From contig DEAT01000055.1 in assembly GCA_002348265.1 (NCBI GenBank), forward strand, positions 1 to 15,752: DNA of 15,752 nucleotides. The letters run 5' to 3'. Below, one piece after another: positions 4,816 to 13,535 of the stretch (the stretch's first letter is position 1; each line of letters starts with the position of its first letter). Under the pieces are notes generated by a model. That model worked only from the letters and a program-made list of their open reading frames with translations. It did no database searches and was not told where the DNA came from. The DNA is from Gemmatimonadales bacterium UBA2975. Lineage in GTDB: Bacteria; Gemmatimonadota; Gemmatimonadetes; Longimicrobiales; Gaopeijiaceae. Position numbers and translations under genes: made by a program.

Positions 4816-7800
4816 TTGGAACTGCGCAAGGACAACCGACCGATCCTGAGCTTTGCGAAGCTCAAGTCAGTGATGCCGATGCCGAACCTGCTGGATGTTC
4901 AGCTCCGCTCATTTGAAAAGCTTGTGGAGCAGGATCCGGACGAGCAGTGGGATTTTGGACTAGATCGAGTCTTCGAAGAGATTTTCCCTATCGAAGACGT
5001 CAACGAGTACTTTATGCTCGAGTATATCTCGTGCGCACTCGGTGAGCCAAAGTACTCCGTGGAGGAGTGTATCGAGCGGGATATGACATATGCCGCTCCA
5101 CTCAAAGCGACGCTCCGCCTTATCGTGTGGGAGCAGCCGGAAGAAGATCCAGACGCCCCTAAAAAGCGCAAGAGAAAAAAAGTCTCAACTCCGATAGAGG
5201 AACGTGTCACCCAAGACATCATCGAAAAGGAAGTATACCTAGGTGATCTCCCTCTTCTGACGGACCTGGGAACATTCATCGTGAATGGTGCCGAGAGGGT
5301 GGTAGTCAGTCAGTTGCACCGTTCTCCAGGTGTCGTCTTTGAAGAGAGCGTCCATCCCAACGGAACAAAGCTCTACAGCGCACGGATTATCCCCTTCCGT
5401 GGATCATGGGTGGAATTCACGCTAGACATCAATGACATCTGCTACGTCCACATCGACAAGAAGAAGAAGTTTCCTGCGACTGCTCTGTTGCGGGCCCTTG
5501 GGTTCTCGACGGATGCAGACATCTTCAATCTCTACTATGAAGTAGACGAGATGAAGCTTGGCAAGTTTGATGATGCCAAGAAGCAGGAGATCGAAGGCAA
5601 GGTCATTGCTGAAGAGTTCGCTGATCCTGAGACCGGTGAAATCTTGATCGAGAATGGTGAGGAGATCGAGGATGAGGTTATAGAAATCCTCGAGCGCCTA
5701 GGCGTAAAGAAGATCAGGATTTACAAGAGTGATCGTGAAACGGCTCGCGGTGAGAGCCCCATGATCAAGAACACGATCAAGAAGGACCCAACCGAAAACG
5801 AAGCCGAGGCCCTCAGCGCCATATATTCGTTACTTCGTCCCGGAGACGCTCCTAACATAGAGACGGCTCGCGAAGCTCTAGAGAGGGTGTTCTTCGACCC
5901 TAGGCGCTATGACCTAGGCCGTGTAGGTCGTTACAAGATCAATCAACGCCTTCAGGTGGATGTACCTAGAAGCGAAGCCGTCTTAACCAAAAATGACTTT
6001 GTCTCCATTATCGGTCACTTGATTGAGCTGAACGAGGGTCGTGGCTTCACTGATGACATTGATCACCTCGGTAACCGCCGTGTGAGGACAGTAGGTGAAC
6101 TGATCGCAAACCAGTTCAGTGTCGGTCTCAGTCGGATGGCACGTTTGGTCAAAGAACGCATGTCGATCAACAACGATCCTGAGAAGATCAACATCGACGA
6201 TTTAGTCAATGCGAGAACGGTCTCAGCGGTGATTCAGGCGTTTTTCGGATCCAGTCAATTGTCTCAGTTTATGGACCAGACGAATCCGCTAGCCGAGATG
6301 ACACACAAACGTCGTCTTTCCGCGTTGGGGCCAGGTGGACTTACCCGAGAGCGCGCTGGGTTTGAAGTTCGAGACGTCCATTATTCGCACTACGGTCGGA
6401 TGTGTCCGATCGAGACCCCTGAGGGTCCGAATATCGGTCTGATCACGTCGTTGACCACATACTCGAGAATCAACGACCTCGGCTTCGTAGAGACCCCTTA
6501 TCGGAAGGTGAAAAAGGGAAAGGTCACAAACCAGATCGAGTGGCTTTCCGCTAACGAAGAGGAGGAATCACGAATAGCGCAGGCAAATGCGCCGCTGGAC
6601 GCCAAGGGCGGTTTCAAAAATGAGTTTGTTCTCTGTCGTGAACGTGGTGACTTCCCGCTCCTCACGCCAGAAAACATAGAATACATGGATGTGGCCCCCG
6701 ACCAGCTAGTGTCGGTTGCGGCTGCTTTAATACCATTCCTTGAGCATGACGATGCAAATCGCGCACTCATGGGTTCAAACATGCAGAGGCAAGCCGTACC
6801 TCTCCTCTACACGGACGCACCGCTTGTGGGCACAGGCCTCGAAGCAAAGGTCGCTTCGGACTCCGGTGCGGTGATAACGGCACGACGGACCGGTACCGTA
6901 GCGCATGTTACCGCTGACGAGATCGTTGTTGACACTGGACAAGTTGCACCGGGTCGAGGTGAGCAGCCACTGGCCAAGTTGGTCCAGTACGACCGCTATA
7001 GGCTGAAGAAATACTGGCGTACTAATCAAGACACCGCGATCAACCAGCGTCCGCTTGTAAAGATCGGTGAGGAGATCCATCCGGGAGACATCATCGCCGA
7101 TGGCCCGAGCACCGATCAGGGTGAGCTTGCACTCGGTCGCAACCTGCTGGTCGCGTTTATGCCGTGGTATGGGTCCAATTTTGAGGATGCCATAGTTATC
7201 AGCGAGAAATTAGTGAAGGACGATGTGTTCACGTCAGTGCACATCCAAGAGCTAGAGTTACATGTCCGCGATACGAAGCGAGGCATGGAAGAGATAACTC
7301 GTGAGATCCCGAATGTGGCCGATGAGAATCTTGCTGATCTCGACGAGCGTGGCATCATTAGGGTTGGAGCTCGGGTTAAGGCCGGTGACATCCTTGTAGG
7401 AAAGATCACCCCGAAAGGTGAAACGGAGCTCTCGCCGGAGGAGAAACTGCTGACTGCAATCTTCGGAGAGAAGGCAAAGGACGTTAAGGATTCGTCCCTG
7501 AAAGTCTCGCCTGGTATGACTGGGACCATCATCGATGTGAAGATCTTCAGTCGCCGAATTGATGATCCTCTCTTGGAGAAGGAGCACGGAGTAAAAATTG
7601 GCGACCTGCGTGCTCTTGAGCGAGAAGAGATTCAGCGCATTCAAGATGCACGCGATGAAGAATTGCGCTCTGTTTTACAGCGGCAAACAGTTGCCTTGAT
7701 GCTGAAGAAAGGCACAGTCGAGCCCGTGCTGGATAATGGCACAAAGCTTACGAAGGATTTGATTCAAGGGATCAATTTCAAGAGGGTTGATTTAAAGACC

Positions 7801-9051
7801 TTCAAAGTTCAGAACAAGGAAGCCGGAGAGCGCTTGCGCCAAGTGGTTGATGAGTCCGATAAGCGGATCCAGGACGTGAAGGCAAGAACGGAGGAGCAGA
7901 TCGACAAAGTCTTCAAGCCGGACGAGCTTCCACCAGGAGTCGTTCAGCTGGTTAAGGTTTACGTTGCAGAAAAACGGAAGATTTCTGTCGGTGATAAGAT
8001 GGCTGGTCGCCACGGTAATAAGGGGATCATCGCGAGAATCGTGCCCGAGGAGGAAATGCCTTTCCTCCCGGATGGGACTCCGGTAGAGATAGTGCTCAAT
8101 CCCCTAGGAGTGCCGTCGCGGATGAACGTTGGTCAGGTCTTGGAGACACATCTAGGGTGGGCCGGGCGAGTGCTCGGCTTTGAATCGAAGACCCCGGTTT
8201 TCCAAGGGGCAACTGAAAATGAGGTTGGTGCCCTTCTCAAGCTCGCTGGTCTCAAGTGGGTGGATGATGCGCTAGGTCTGAGAGCGAGTTCGCCGACGGC
8301 GCATGCTGATATTGAGACGATGGTGAAAATCGCGGGTGCCCTTCCCGTGGCTATGACAGGGAGTGAAAACGACTCCTCCGATGCCGTTGGTAACACACAT
8401 GGTATCGGTCAGTCTCTGGACGCCTACCTTAGAACCAAGCTGTCGAAGACGCAGGAGAAGTTCTTCGACAAGATAGTTGCCTTCCTAGTCGACGCTGCAG
8501 ATGAGCTTTCAGACAGGAAGGGTAAGAAGGTCAGTGAACTGTTCCCAGCTATTGACAAACTCAAGGGCCGATCCGCAGTCAAGTCTGGTCTAGATGACGC
8601 AGTGGTTGAGCTCTTAGAGCATGCCGAGATATTCGCGAACGGCAAGATTTGGCTTCGAGATGGGCGTAGTGGTCGAAAGTTTGACTTTCCAGTCACCGTT
8701 GGTGCGATCTATATGCTTAAGCTGAGCCACCTCGTGGATGACAAGATCCACGCGCGCTCAATCGGGCCCTATTCACTTGTTACGCAGCAACCTCTGGCTG
8801 GTAAGGCACAGTTTGGTGGGCAGAGGTTTGGTGAGATGGAGGTGTGGGCCTTGGAGGCTTATGGTGCGGCGCATACGCTGCAAGAGATCCTCACTGTCAA
8901 GTCGGATGACGTGCAGGGTCGCTCCAAGGTTTATGAAGCCATCGTTAAGGGCGACAACTTGCCCAAGCCGGGCATTCCGGAGTCGTTCAACGTTCTAGTC
9001 AAGGAACTTCAAGCCCTCGGCCTCTCCGTGGTACTTGGGGAGGAGGAATAA
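4816..9051 (+). CDS. rpoB: DNA-directed RNA polymerase subunit beta
   Basis: RpoB forms one jaw of RNA polymerase and much of the active centre. The protein is 1411 aa, longer than E. coli (1342). The rifampicin pocket FFGSSQLSQFMDQ begins at residue 476; D487, H497 and S502 correspond to E. coli D516, H526 and S531 and are all the sensitive-type residues. The catalytic-centre motif GDKMAGRHGNKG has K1061 and K1069. A charged, helix-rich stretch at about 910-1040 occupies the position of the E. coli betai9 insertion. A short basic segment KKRKRKK (116-122) lies in the N-terminal part. The TTG start at 4816 is the first in frame and is backed by the GGGGG SD. RpoC follows after 3 nt, with its SD AGGAGGA inside the last rpoB codons, so the two are tightly co-translated. 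Confidence 0.98.
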   Translation: MELRKDNRPILSFAKLKSVMPMPNLLDVQLRSFEKLVEQDPDEQWDFGLDRVFEEIFPIEDVNEYFMLEYISCALGEPKYSVEECIERDMTYAAPLKATLRLIVWEQPEEDPDAPKKRKRKKVSTPIEERVTQDIIEKEVYLGDLPLLTDLGTFIVNGAERVVVSQLHRSPGVVFEESVHPNGTKLYSARIIPFRGSWVEFTLDINDICYVHIDKKKKFPATALLRALGFSTDADIFNLYYEVDEMKLGKFDDAKKQEIEGKVIAEEFADPETGEILIENGEEIEDEVIEILERLGVKKIRIYKSDRETARGESPMIKNTIKKDPTENEAEALSAIYSLLRPGDAPNIETAREALERVFFDPRRYDLGRVGRYKINQRLQVDVPRSEAVLTKNDFVSIIGHLIELNEGRGFTDDIDHLGNRRVRTVGELIANQFSVGLSRMARLVKERMSINNDPEKINIDDLVNARTVSAVIQAFFGSSQLSQFMDQTNPLAEMTHKRRLSALGPGGLTRERAGFEVRDVHYSHYGRMCPIETPEGPNIGLITSLTTYSRINDLGFVETPYRKVKKGKVTNQIEWLSANEEEESRIAQANAPLDAKGGFKNEFVLCRERGDFPLLTPENIEYMDVAPDQLVSVAAALIPFLEHDDANRALMGSNMQRQAVPLLYTDAPLVGTGLEAKVASDSGAVITARRTGTVAHVTADEIVVDTGQVAPGRGEQPLAKLVQYDRYRLKKYWRTNQDTAINQRPLVKIGEEIHPGDIIADGPSTDQGELALGRNLLVAFMPWYGSNFEDAIVISEKLVKDDVFTSVHIQELELHVRDTKRGMEEITREIPNVADENLADLDERGIIRVGARVKAGDILVGKITPKGETELSPEEKLLTAIFGEKAKDVKDSSLKVSPGMTGTIIDVKIFSRRIDDPLLEKEHGVKIGDLRALEREEIQRIQDARDEELRSVLQRQTVALMLKKGTVEPVLDNGTKLTKDLIQGINFKRVDLKTFKVQNKEAGERLRQVVDESDKRIQDVKARTEEQIDKVFKPDELPPGVVQLVKVYVAEKRKISVGDKMAGRHGNKGIIARIVPEEEMPFLPDGTPVEIVLNPLGVPSRMNVGQVLETHLGWAGRVLGFESKTPVFQGATENEVGALLKLAGLKWVDDALGLRASSPTAHADIETMVKIAGALPVAMTGSENDSSDAVGNTHGIGQSLDAYLRTKLSKTQEKFFDKIVAFLVDAADELSDRKGKKVSELFPAIDKLKGRSAVKSGLDDAVVELLEHAEIFANGKIWLRDGRSGRKFDFPVTVGAIYMLKLSHLVDDKIHARSIGPYSLVTQQPLAGKAQFGGQRFGEMEVWALEAYGAAHTLQEILTVKSDDVQGRSKVYEAIVKGDNLPKPGIPESFNVLVKELQALGLSVVLGEEE

Positions 9052-9054
9052 AAG

Positions 9055-12000
9055 ATGATCGATTTTCCCAGGACCCGCGACCAGCGTTCGGCTGATTTTG
9101 AGTCCATCCAAGTTCGACTCGCTTCTCCCGAGGAGATCCGTTCTTGGTCGTTCGGAGAGGTTGTAAAGCCGGAAACGATCAACTATCGGTCATTCAAACC
9201 GGAACGAGACGGACTTTTCTGTGAGCGTATTTTTGGACCTGTAAAGGACTGGGAGTGCCATTGCGGGAAGTTCAAACGTATTCGCTTCAGAGGTCACGTC
9301 TGTGACCGTTGCGGAGTCGAGGTCACGCTTTCTAAGGTCCGGCGAGAGCGCATGGGCCATATCGAACTAGCCGTTCCAGTCGCCCATATCTGGTTTTTTA
9401 AGACGCTACCGAGTCAGCTGGGGTACCTCCTCGGTATGACTCTCCGGGACCTTGAAAAAGTTGTTTACTATGCGGCATATGTCGTAACAAACCCGGGCAA
9501 GCAGGAAGTAGAGTTTCAGCAGCTCTTGGATGAGGATGAGTACTATGACCTGCGTGTCAAAGCGCGGGATGAGGGAGATGAGGAATTCAAGGCAGAGATC
9601 GGGGCTGAAGCTGCACGCGAGTTGCTTCAGATGCTCGATGACCCAGACAAGAAGAAGATTAAGGACCGAAATTCGGATGGCCGTGGACTCGATCGTCTCG
9701 CTGACTGGTTGCGCTATGAGATTGCTAACGAGACGTCCCAGCATCGCAAGAAGAAAAAGTTAAAGAGGCTAAAGGTTGTCGATGCGCTGCGGAACTCTGG
9801 CGATACGCCGGAGACACGCAACAAGCCTGAGTGGATGATACTTGATGTGATTCCGGTAATTCCACCGGACCTCAGACCGCTGGTTCCTCTCGATGGTGGC
9901 CGCTTCGCCACGTCCGACCTTAACGACTTATACAGAAGGGTTATCAATCGTAACAATCGGCTTAAGAAGTTGATCGATATGCGCGCGCCGGAAGTAATTC
10001 TTAGGAATGAAAAACGCATGTTACAGGAGTCGGTAGACGCGCTATTCGACAACGGTCGCAGATCAAAAGCAATCCGTGGGCGTGGGAAGCGACCATTGAA
10101 GTCGCTTTCTGATATGCTCAAGGGTAAGCAGGGGAGATTCCGTCAGAACCTGCTAGGGAAGCGAGTTGATTACTCGGGACGTTCAGTCATCGTCGTAGGT
10201 CCGGAACTGAAGCTCCACCAGTGCGGGCTCCCTAAGGCCATGGCCGTCGAACTATTCAAGCCGTTCATCATCTACGAGCTCGAGAAGCGTGGAGAAGCTG
10301 AGACGGTGAAGCGAGCCAAGAAGATCGTCGAGCAAGAAGATCCCAAGGTATATGAGGTCCTAGAGGACATCATCAAGGATCACCCCGTCCTCCTGAACCG
10401 TGCGCCAACGCTTCACCGACTTGGCATCCAGGCCTTTGAGCCCGTGTTGGTGGAGGGTAAGGCGATCCGGCTACATCCGTTGGCTTGTGCAGCTTTTAAT
10501 GCCGACTTCGACGGTGACCAGATGGCGGTCCACCTGCCACTTTCTTATGAGGCTCAGCTTGAGGCACGAGTCCTCATGCTTTCGTCTAACAACATTCTTC
10601 TGCCGTCCAATGGCCGCCCAGTTGCTGCGCCGACCCAGGATATGGTCATCGGTTCTTATTACCTGACCAATCCAGGCCTCGAAATCGGAGACCTGGAGCG
10701 TGTTGCTAATGACACGAAGGTCGCTAAGGGTCGTCGTGAGACGGCAGGGAACCAGCTGAATGAGATTTATGCGGACGCTCCGCGCTTCTCTTCTTACGGT
10801 GAAGTGGAGATGGCACTCGCTCAGGAGCGCGTGACCTTCAATTCTCCTGTTTGGTACTTTGTGTCCGCAGACTTCGGAGGTGTAGAAGATAGGGACGCGC
10901 GTTGGGAGCGTACGACCGCTGGTCGGGTTCTCTTCAATTCGATCATCCCTGATGAACTCGGCTTTATAAATAAAACGTTCGGTAAACGTGAGCTCGGTGA
11001 CCTTGCCTTTGAGTGTTTCACTGTGACGGGCATGGGGCGGACTACAGAGTTTCTGGACGCCATCAAGGATTTTGGTTTCCGCTACGCTACAATGGGTGGC
11101 ATCTCAGTGGGCATTGAAGATCTGCAGGTCCCAGCTGAGAAGAGAGAGATTCTTGAGGAGGCGGACGAACAGGTATCCAGGTTTCAGAAGGCCTACGCAA
11201 GCGGATTTATTTCCAATGGCGAGCGTTATAACAAAGTCATCGACACCTGGACCCATGCGAACAACGATGTCGCTGATGCTATGGTGCGTCACTTGGAGCG
11301 GTCAAATGATGGCTTCAATCCGGTTTACATGATGATGACCTCCGGGGCACGAGGTAATCGCGACCAGATGCGTCAGCTCGCTGGAATGCGAGGCCTCATG
11401 GCCAAGCCGCAGAAAAAGTTGACTGGTGGTATTGGTGAGATCATAGAGTCCCCCATCAAGTCCAACTTCCGCGAAGGCCTATCGGTGGTTGAGTATTTCA
11501 TCTCGACTCACGGAGCTCGGAAGGGGCTAGCGGATACAGCGCTAAAGACGGCGGATGCTGGATATTTGACTCGGCGTCTCGTTGACGTGGCGCAAGATAT
11601 GACTATCACCGAGGAGAATTGCGGTACAATTCTCGGACTTGATATGACGGCTCTGAAGGAAGGCGAGGACATAATTGAGCCGCTGTCTGATCGCATTGTG
11701 GGTAATGTCGCCCGTGATGATGTCTATGACCCAATTGATGGAGAGACGATCGTCAATGCCGGCGAGTTGATTCTGGAGGAACATGCCAGCCAAATCGAGC
11801 AAGCTGGGATACAAAATGTGGGCATCCTGTCCGTTCTTACCTGTGAGGCAAAGCGCGGACTCTGCCAGGCATGCTATGGTCGAAACCTAGCCACAATGAA
11901 GTTGGTCGATGTTGGCGAAGCCGTGGGCATCTTGGCAGCGCAGTCGATAGGTGAGCCGGGGACGCAGCTTACGCTAAGGACGTTCCATATCGGTGGTACG

Positions 12001-13344
12001 GCTTCTCGTATTGCTGCCCAAACCCAGCGCAAGTCCAAGATTGATGGCATTGTTGATTTGGATCGTGTGACCACGGTTACCACGCCGGACAAGACGATTA
12101 TTGTGACTTCCCGTGAGGGTGGTATCCTCTTGAAGACATCAGACGGCGCCGTCAGAAGTCGCCTTGCGGTCCCATATGGTGCAACAATAGACATCAAGAA
12201 GGGCCAGAAAATCTCGGCCGGTGACCTGTTGTTCAGTTGGGATCCCTATTCTGAACCGATGGTGGCGGACTCTAAGGGTGTCATTCACTTCCAGGATATC
12301 GTCGAAGAAGTGACGATGCGTGAGGAGTTAGATGCGTCAACTGGTCGTCGTCAAAAGGTGATCATTGAGGATAGAGAGAAGAAGCTCCACCCGACGATCG
12401 TTATCCGAAAGAAGACAAAGAAGGCCGAAATTCTGCGTGAGTTCATCGTCCCGGTAGGTGCTCAACTCATCGTCAAAGACGGAGATGAGGTCGAGCTTGG
12501 GGACACAATCGCGAAGATCGGCCGTGAGGTATACAAGACTCGTGATATCACTGGCGGATTGCCGCGAGTAGCAGAGCTCTTCGAGGCACGGAAGCCGAAA
12601 GATCCGGCCGTTATCACTGAGATCGACGGTAGCATTTCATTCGGTGACATAAAGCGTGGTAAGCGCCAGGTTCATGTTACACCTGATCAGGGAGAGCAAA
12701 GAACGTATGATGTGCCGGTTGGTAAGCACATGCGTGTGCATACGGGCGATGTAGTGCGTGCCGGTGACCGGATCTCTGAGGGACCGGTGAATCCTCATGA
12801 CATTCTGGCAGTAATGGGTCCCCGGGCAGTTCAGGAGTATCTGCTCAATGAGATCCAAGAGGTGTATAGACTTCAGGGAGTGAAGATTAATGACAAGCAT
12901 ATCGGCGTGATTGTGCGTCAGATGCTGCAAAAAGTTCGTGTTACTGATGCTGGAGACACCAGGCTTCTTGAAGGTGAGAATGTTGACCGGGCCGAGTTCA
13001 GGACCGTGAACACCGCTGCAATAGAGAAAGGTGAAAAGCCGGCGCGGAGCGAACCTCTTCTCCTTGGTATCACCAAGGCTTCACTGACGACTGAGTCGTT
13101 TATCTCGGCTGCTTCTTTCCAAGAAACGACAAGGGTGCTCACGGACGCGGCGGTTCGCGGCGCGAAAGACGAGCTCAAGGGCCTCAAAGAGAATATCATC
13201 ATTGGTCACTTGATTCCGGCGGGAACGGGAATCCACCGCTATTCGAATGTCGAATTCATGGTGGAACAGTCATACTATGATGAGGAGATCGTCCCCTTGG
13301 GAGAGCCTGGTGAACTTGTGCCTGGATTAGAAAGCGAAGGGTAA
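9055..13344 (+). CDS. rpoC: DNA-directed RNA polymerase subunit beta'
   Basis: RpoC carries the catalytic magnesium site and the clamp. The protein is 1429 aa. The N-terminal zinc ribbon uses C68, C70, C83 and C86. The absolutely conserved NADFDGD is at 482-488 (Asp 484, 486 and 488 hold Mg). The second zinc site is C856, C930, C937 and C940, with the same spacing (74, 7, 3) as in E. coli. The bridge helix is near 763-785 (ARGNRDQMRQLAGMRG). The trigger loop starts near Q963 (QSIGEPGTQLTLRTFHIGG, His978) and resumes at ITGGLPRVAELFEAR (about 1165-1179). The roughly 180 residues between are an SI3-like insertion, seen in Proteobacteria and FCB bacteria. The ATG is preceded by AGGAGGA (9041-9047), 3 nt after the rpoB stop. 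Confidence 0.98.
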   Translation: MIDFPRTRDQRSADFESIQVRLASPEEIRSWSFGEVVKPETINYRSFKPERDGLFCERIFGPVKDWECHCGKFKRIRFRGHVCDRCGVEVTLSKVRRERMGHIELAVPVAHIWFFKTLPSQLGYLLGMTLRDLEKVVYYAAYVVTNPGKQEVEFQQLLDEDEYYDLRVKARDEGDEEFKAEIGAEAARELLQMLDDPDKKKIKDRNSDGRGLDRLADWLRYEIANETSQHRKKKKLKRLKVVDALRNSGDTPETRNKPEWMILDVIPVIPPDLRPLVPLDGGRFATSDLNDLYRRVINRNNRLKKLIDMRAPEVILRNEKRMLQESVDALFDNGRRSKAIRGRGKRPLKSLSDMLKGKQGRFRQNLLGKRVDYSGRSVIVVGPELKLHQCGLPKAMAVELFKPFIIYELEKRGEAETVKRAKKIVEQEDPKVYEVLEDIIKDHPVLLNRAPTLHRLGIQAFEPVLVEGKAIRLHPLACAAFNADFDGDQMAVHLPLSYEAQLEARVLMLSSNNILLPSNGRPVAAPTQDMVIGSYYLTNPGLEIGDLERVANDTKVAKGRRETAGNQLNEIYADAPRFSSYGEVEMALAQERVTFNSPVWYFVSADFGGVEDRDARWERTTAGRVLFNSIIPDELGFINKTFGKRELGDLAFECFTVTGMGRTTEFLDAIKDFGFRYATMGGISVGIEDLQVPAEKREILEEADEQVSRFQKAYASGFISNGERYNKVIDTWTHANNDVADAMVRHLERSNDGFNPVYMMMTSGARGNRDQMRQLAGMRGLMAKPQKKLTGGIGEIIESPIKSNFREGLSVVEYFISTHGARKGLADTALKTADAGYLTRRLVDVAQDMTITEENCGTILGLDMTALKEGEDIIEPLSDRIVGNVARDDVYDPIDGETIVNAGELILEEHASQIEQAGIQNVGILSVLTCEAKRGLCQACYGRNLATMKLVDVGEAVGILAAQSIGEPGTQLTLRTFHIGGTASRIAAQTQRKSKIDGIVDLDRVTTVTTPDKTIIVTSREGGILLKTSDGAVRSRLAVPYGATIDIKKGQKISAGDLLFSWDPYSEPMVADSKGVIHFQDIVEEVTMREELDASTGRRQKVIIEDREKKLHPTIVIRKKTKKAEILREFIVPVGAQLIVKDGDEVELGDTIAKIGREVYKTRDITGGLPRVAELFEARKPKDPAVITEIDGSISFGDIKRGKRQVHVTPDQGEQRTYDVPVGKHMRVHTGDVVRAGDRISEGPVNPHDILAVMGPRAVQEYLLNEIQEVYRLQGVKINDKHIGVIVRQMLQKVRVTDAGDTRLLEGENVDRAEFRTVNTAAIEKGEKPARSEPLLLGITKASLTTESFISAASFQETTRVLTDAAVRGAKDELKGLKENIIIGHLIPAGTGIHRYSNVEFMVEQSYYDEEIVPLGEPGELVPGLESEG

Positions 13345-13349
13345 GAACT

Positions 13350-13372
13350 CTTCTCAATCAAGCAGAGAGAAG
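13350..13372 (+). other. Hairpin directly after rpoC
   Basis: CTTCTC (13350-13355) and GAGAAG (13367-13372) form a perfect 6-bp stem with an 11-nt loop, starting 5 nt past the rpoC stop. No T-run follows. It is the first of several inverted repeats in the 191-nt rpoC-udk gap. Confidence 0.35.
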
Positions 13373-13387
13373 CGCTGTGCTGGGTGA

Positions 13388-13427
13388 GGAAACGGCTCGG
13401 GTCGCATTTGCGGTTCGAGCCGTTTCC
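13388..13427 (+). other. Strong 18-bp hairpin between rpoC and udk
   Basis: GGAAACGGCTCG (13388-13399) and CGAGCCGTTTCC (13416-13427) are perfect 12-bp complements. Between them, GGT (13400-13402) and GTT (13413-13415) can form three wobble pairs, and CGC/GCG (13403-13405, 13410-13412) three Watson-Crick pairs, closed by the tetraloop ATTT. The result is a continuous 18-bp stem, the strongest structure in the window. It is not followed by a T-run on either strand, so it does not look like a simple intrinsic terminator. An RNase III-type processing site, a 3'-end stabiliser for rpoBC mRNA, or a Rho-assisted terminator are possible. Confidence 0.7.
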
Positions 13428-13460
13428 GTTGGAATTGGGTGGAGGTGATCGAGGTCATAG

Positions 13461-13507
13461 GCTTCGAAGCTCCGCGATCCAGCTTAGTAGCTGGTTAAGT
13501 AACTTAA
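13461..13507 (+). repeat. Three consecutive inverted repeats in the udk leader
   Basis: GCTTCGAAGC (13461-13470) is a perfect palindrome. CCAGCT-TAGT-AGCTGG (13479-13494) is a 6-bp hairpin with a 4-nt loop. TTAAGT-A-ACTTAA (13495-13507) begins at the next base. GATCG (from about 13447) and CGATC (about 13475-13479) can close a stem around the first palindrome. Together they lie 14 nt upstream of the udk SD. Whether they are protein-binding operators in DNA or RNA structure cannot be decided from the sequence alone. Confidence 0.5.
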
Positions 13508-13535
13508 AGATTTGTAACAGAGGGGAGTCGCTCAG

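Noticed and set aside
4588..4916. Small + strand open frames (4588-4803, 4731-4916) in the rplL-rpoB gap
   Set aside because: No SD, no recognisable motif, low-complexity arginine-rich translation, and one runs into rpoB in another frame.
13388..13427. GGTTCGAGCC inside the rpoC-udk hairpin as a tRNA T-arm
   Set aside because: It resembles a T-loop by chance. No acceptor, D or anticodon arm can be fitted around it, and the bases are better explained by the 18-bp stem.
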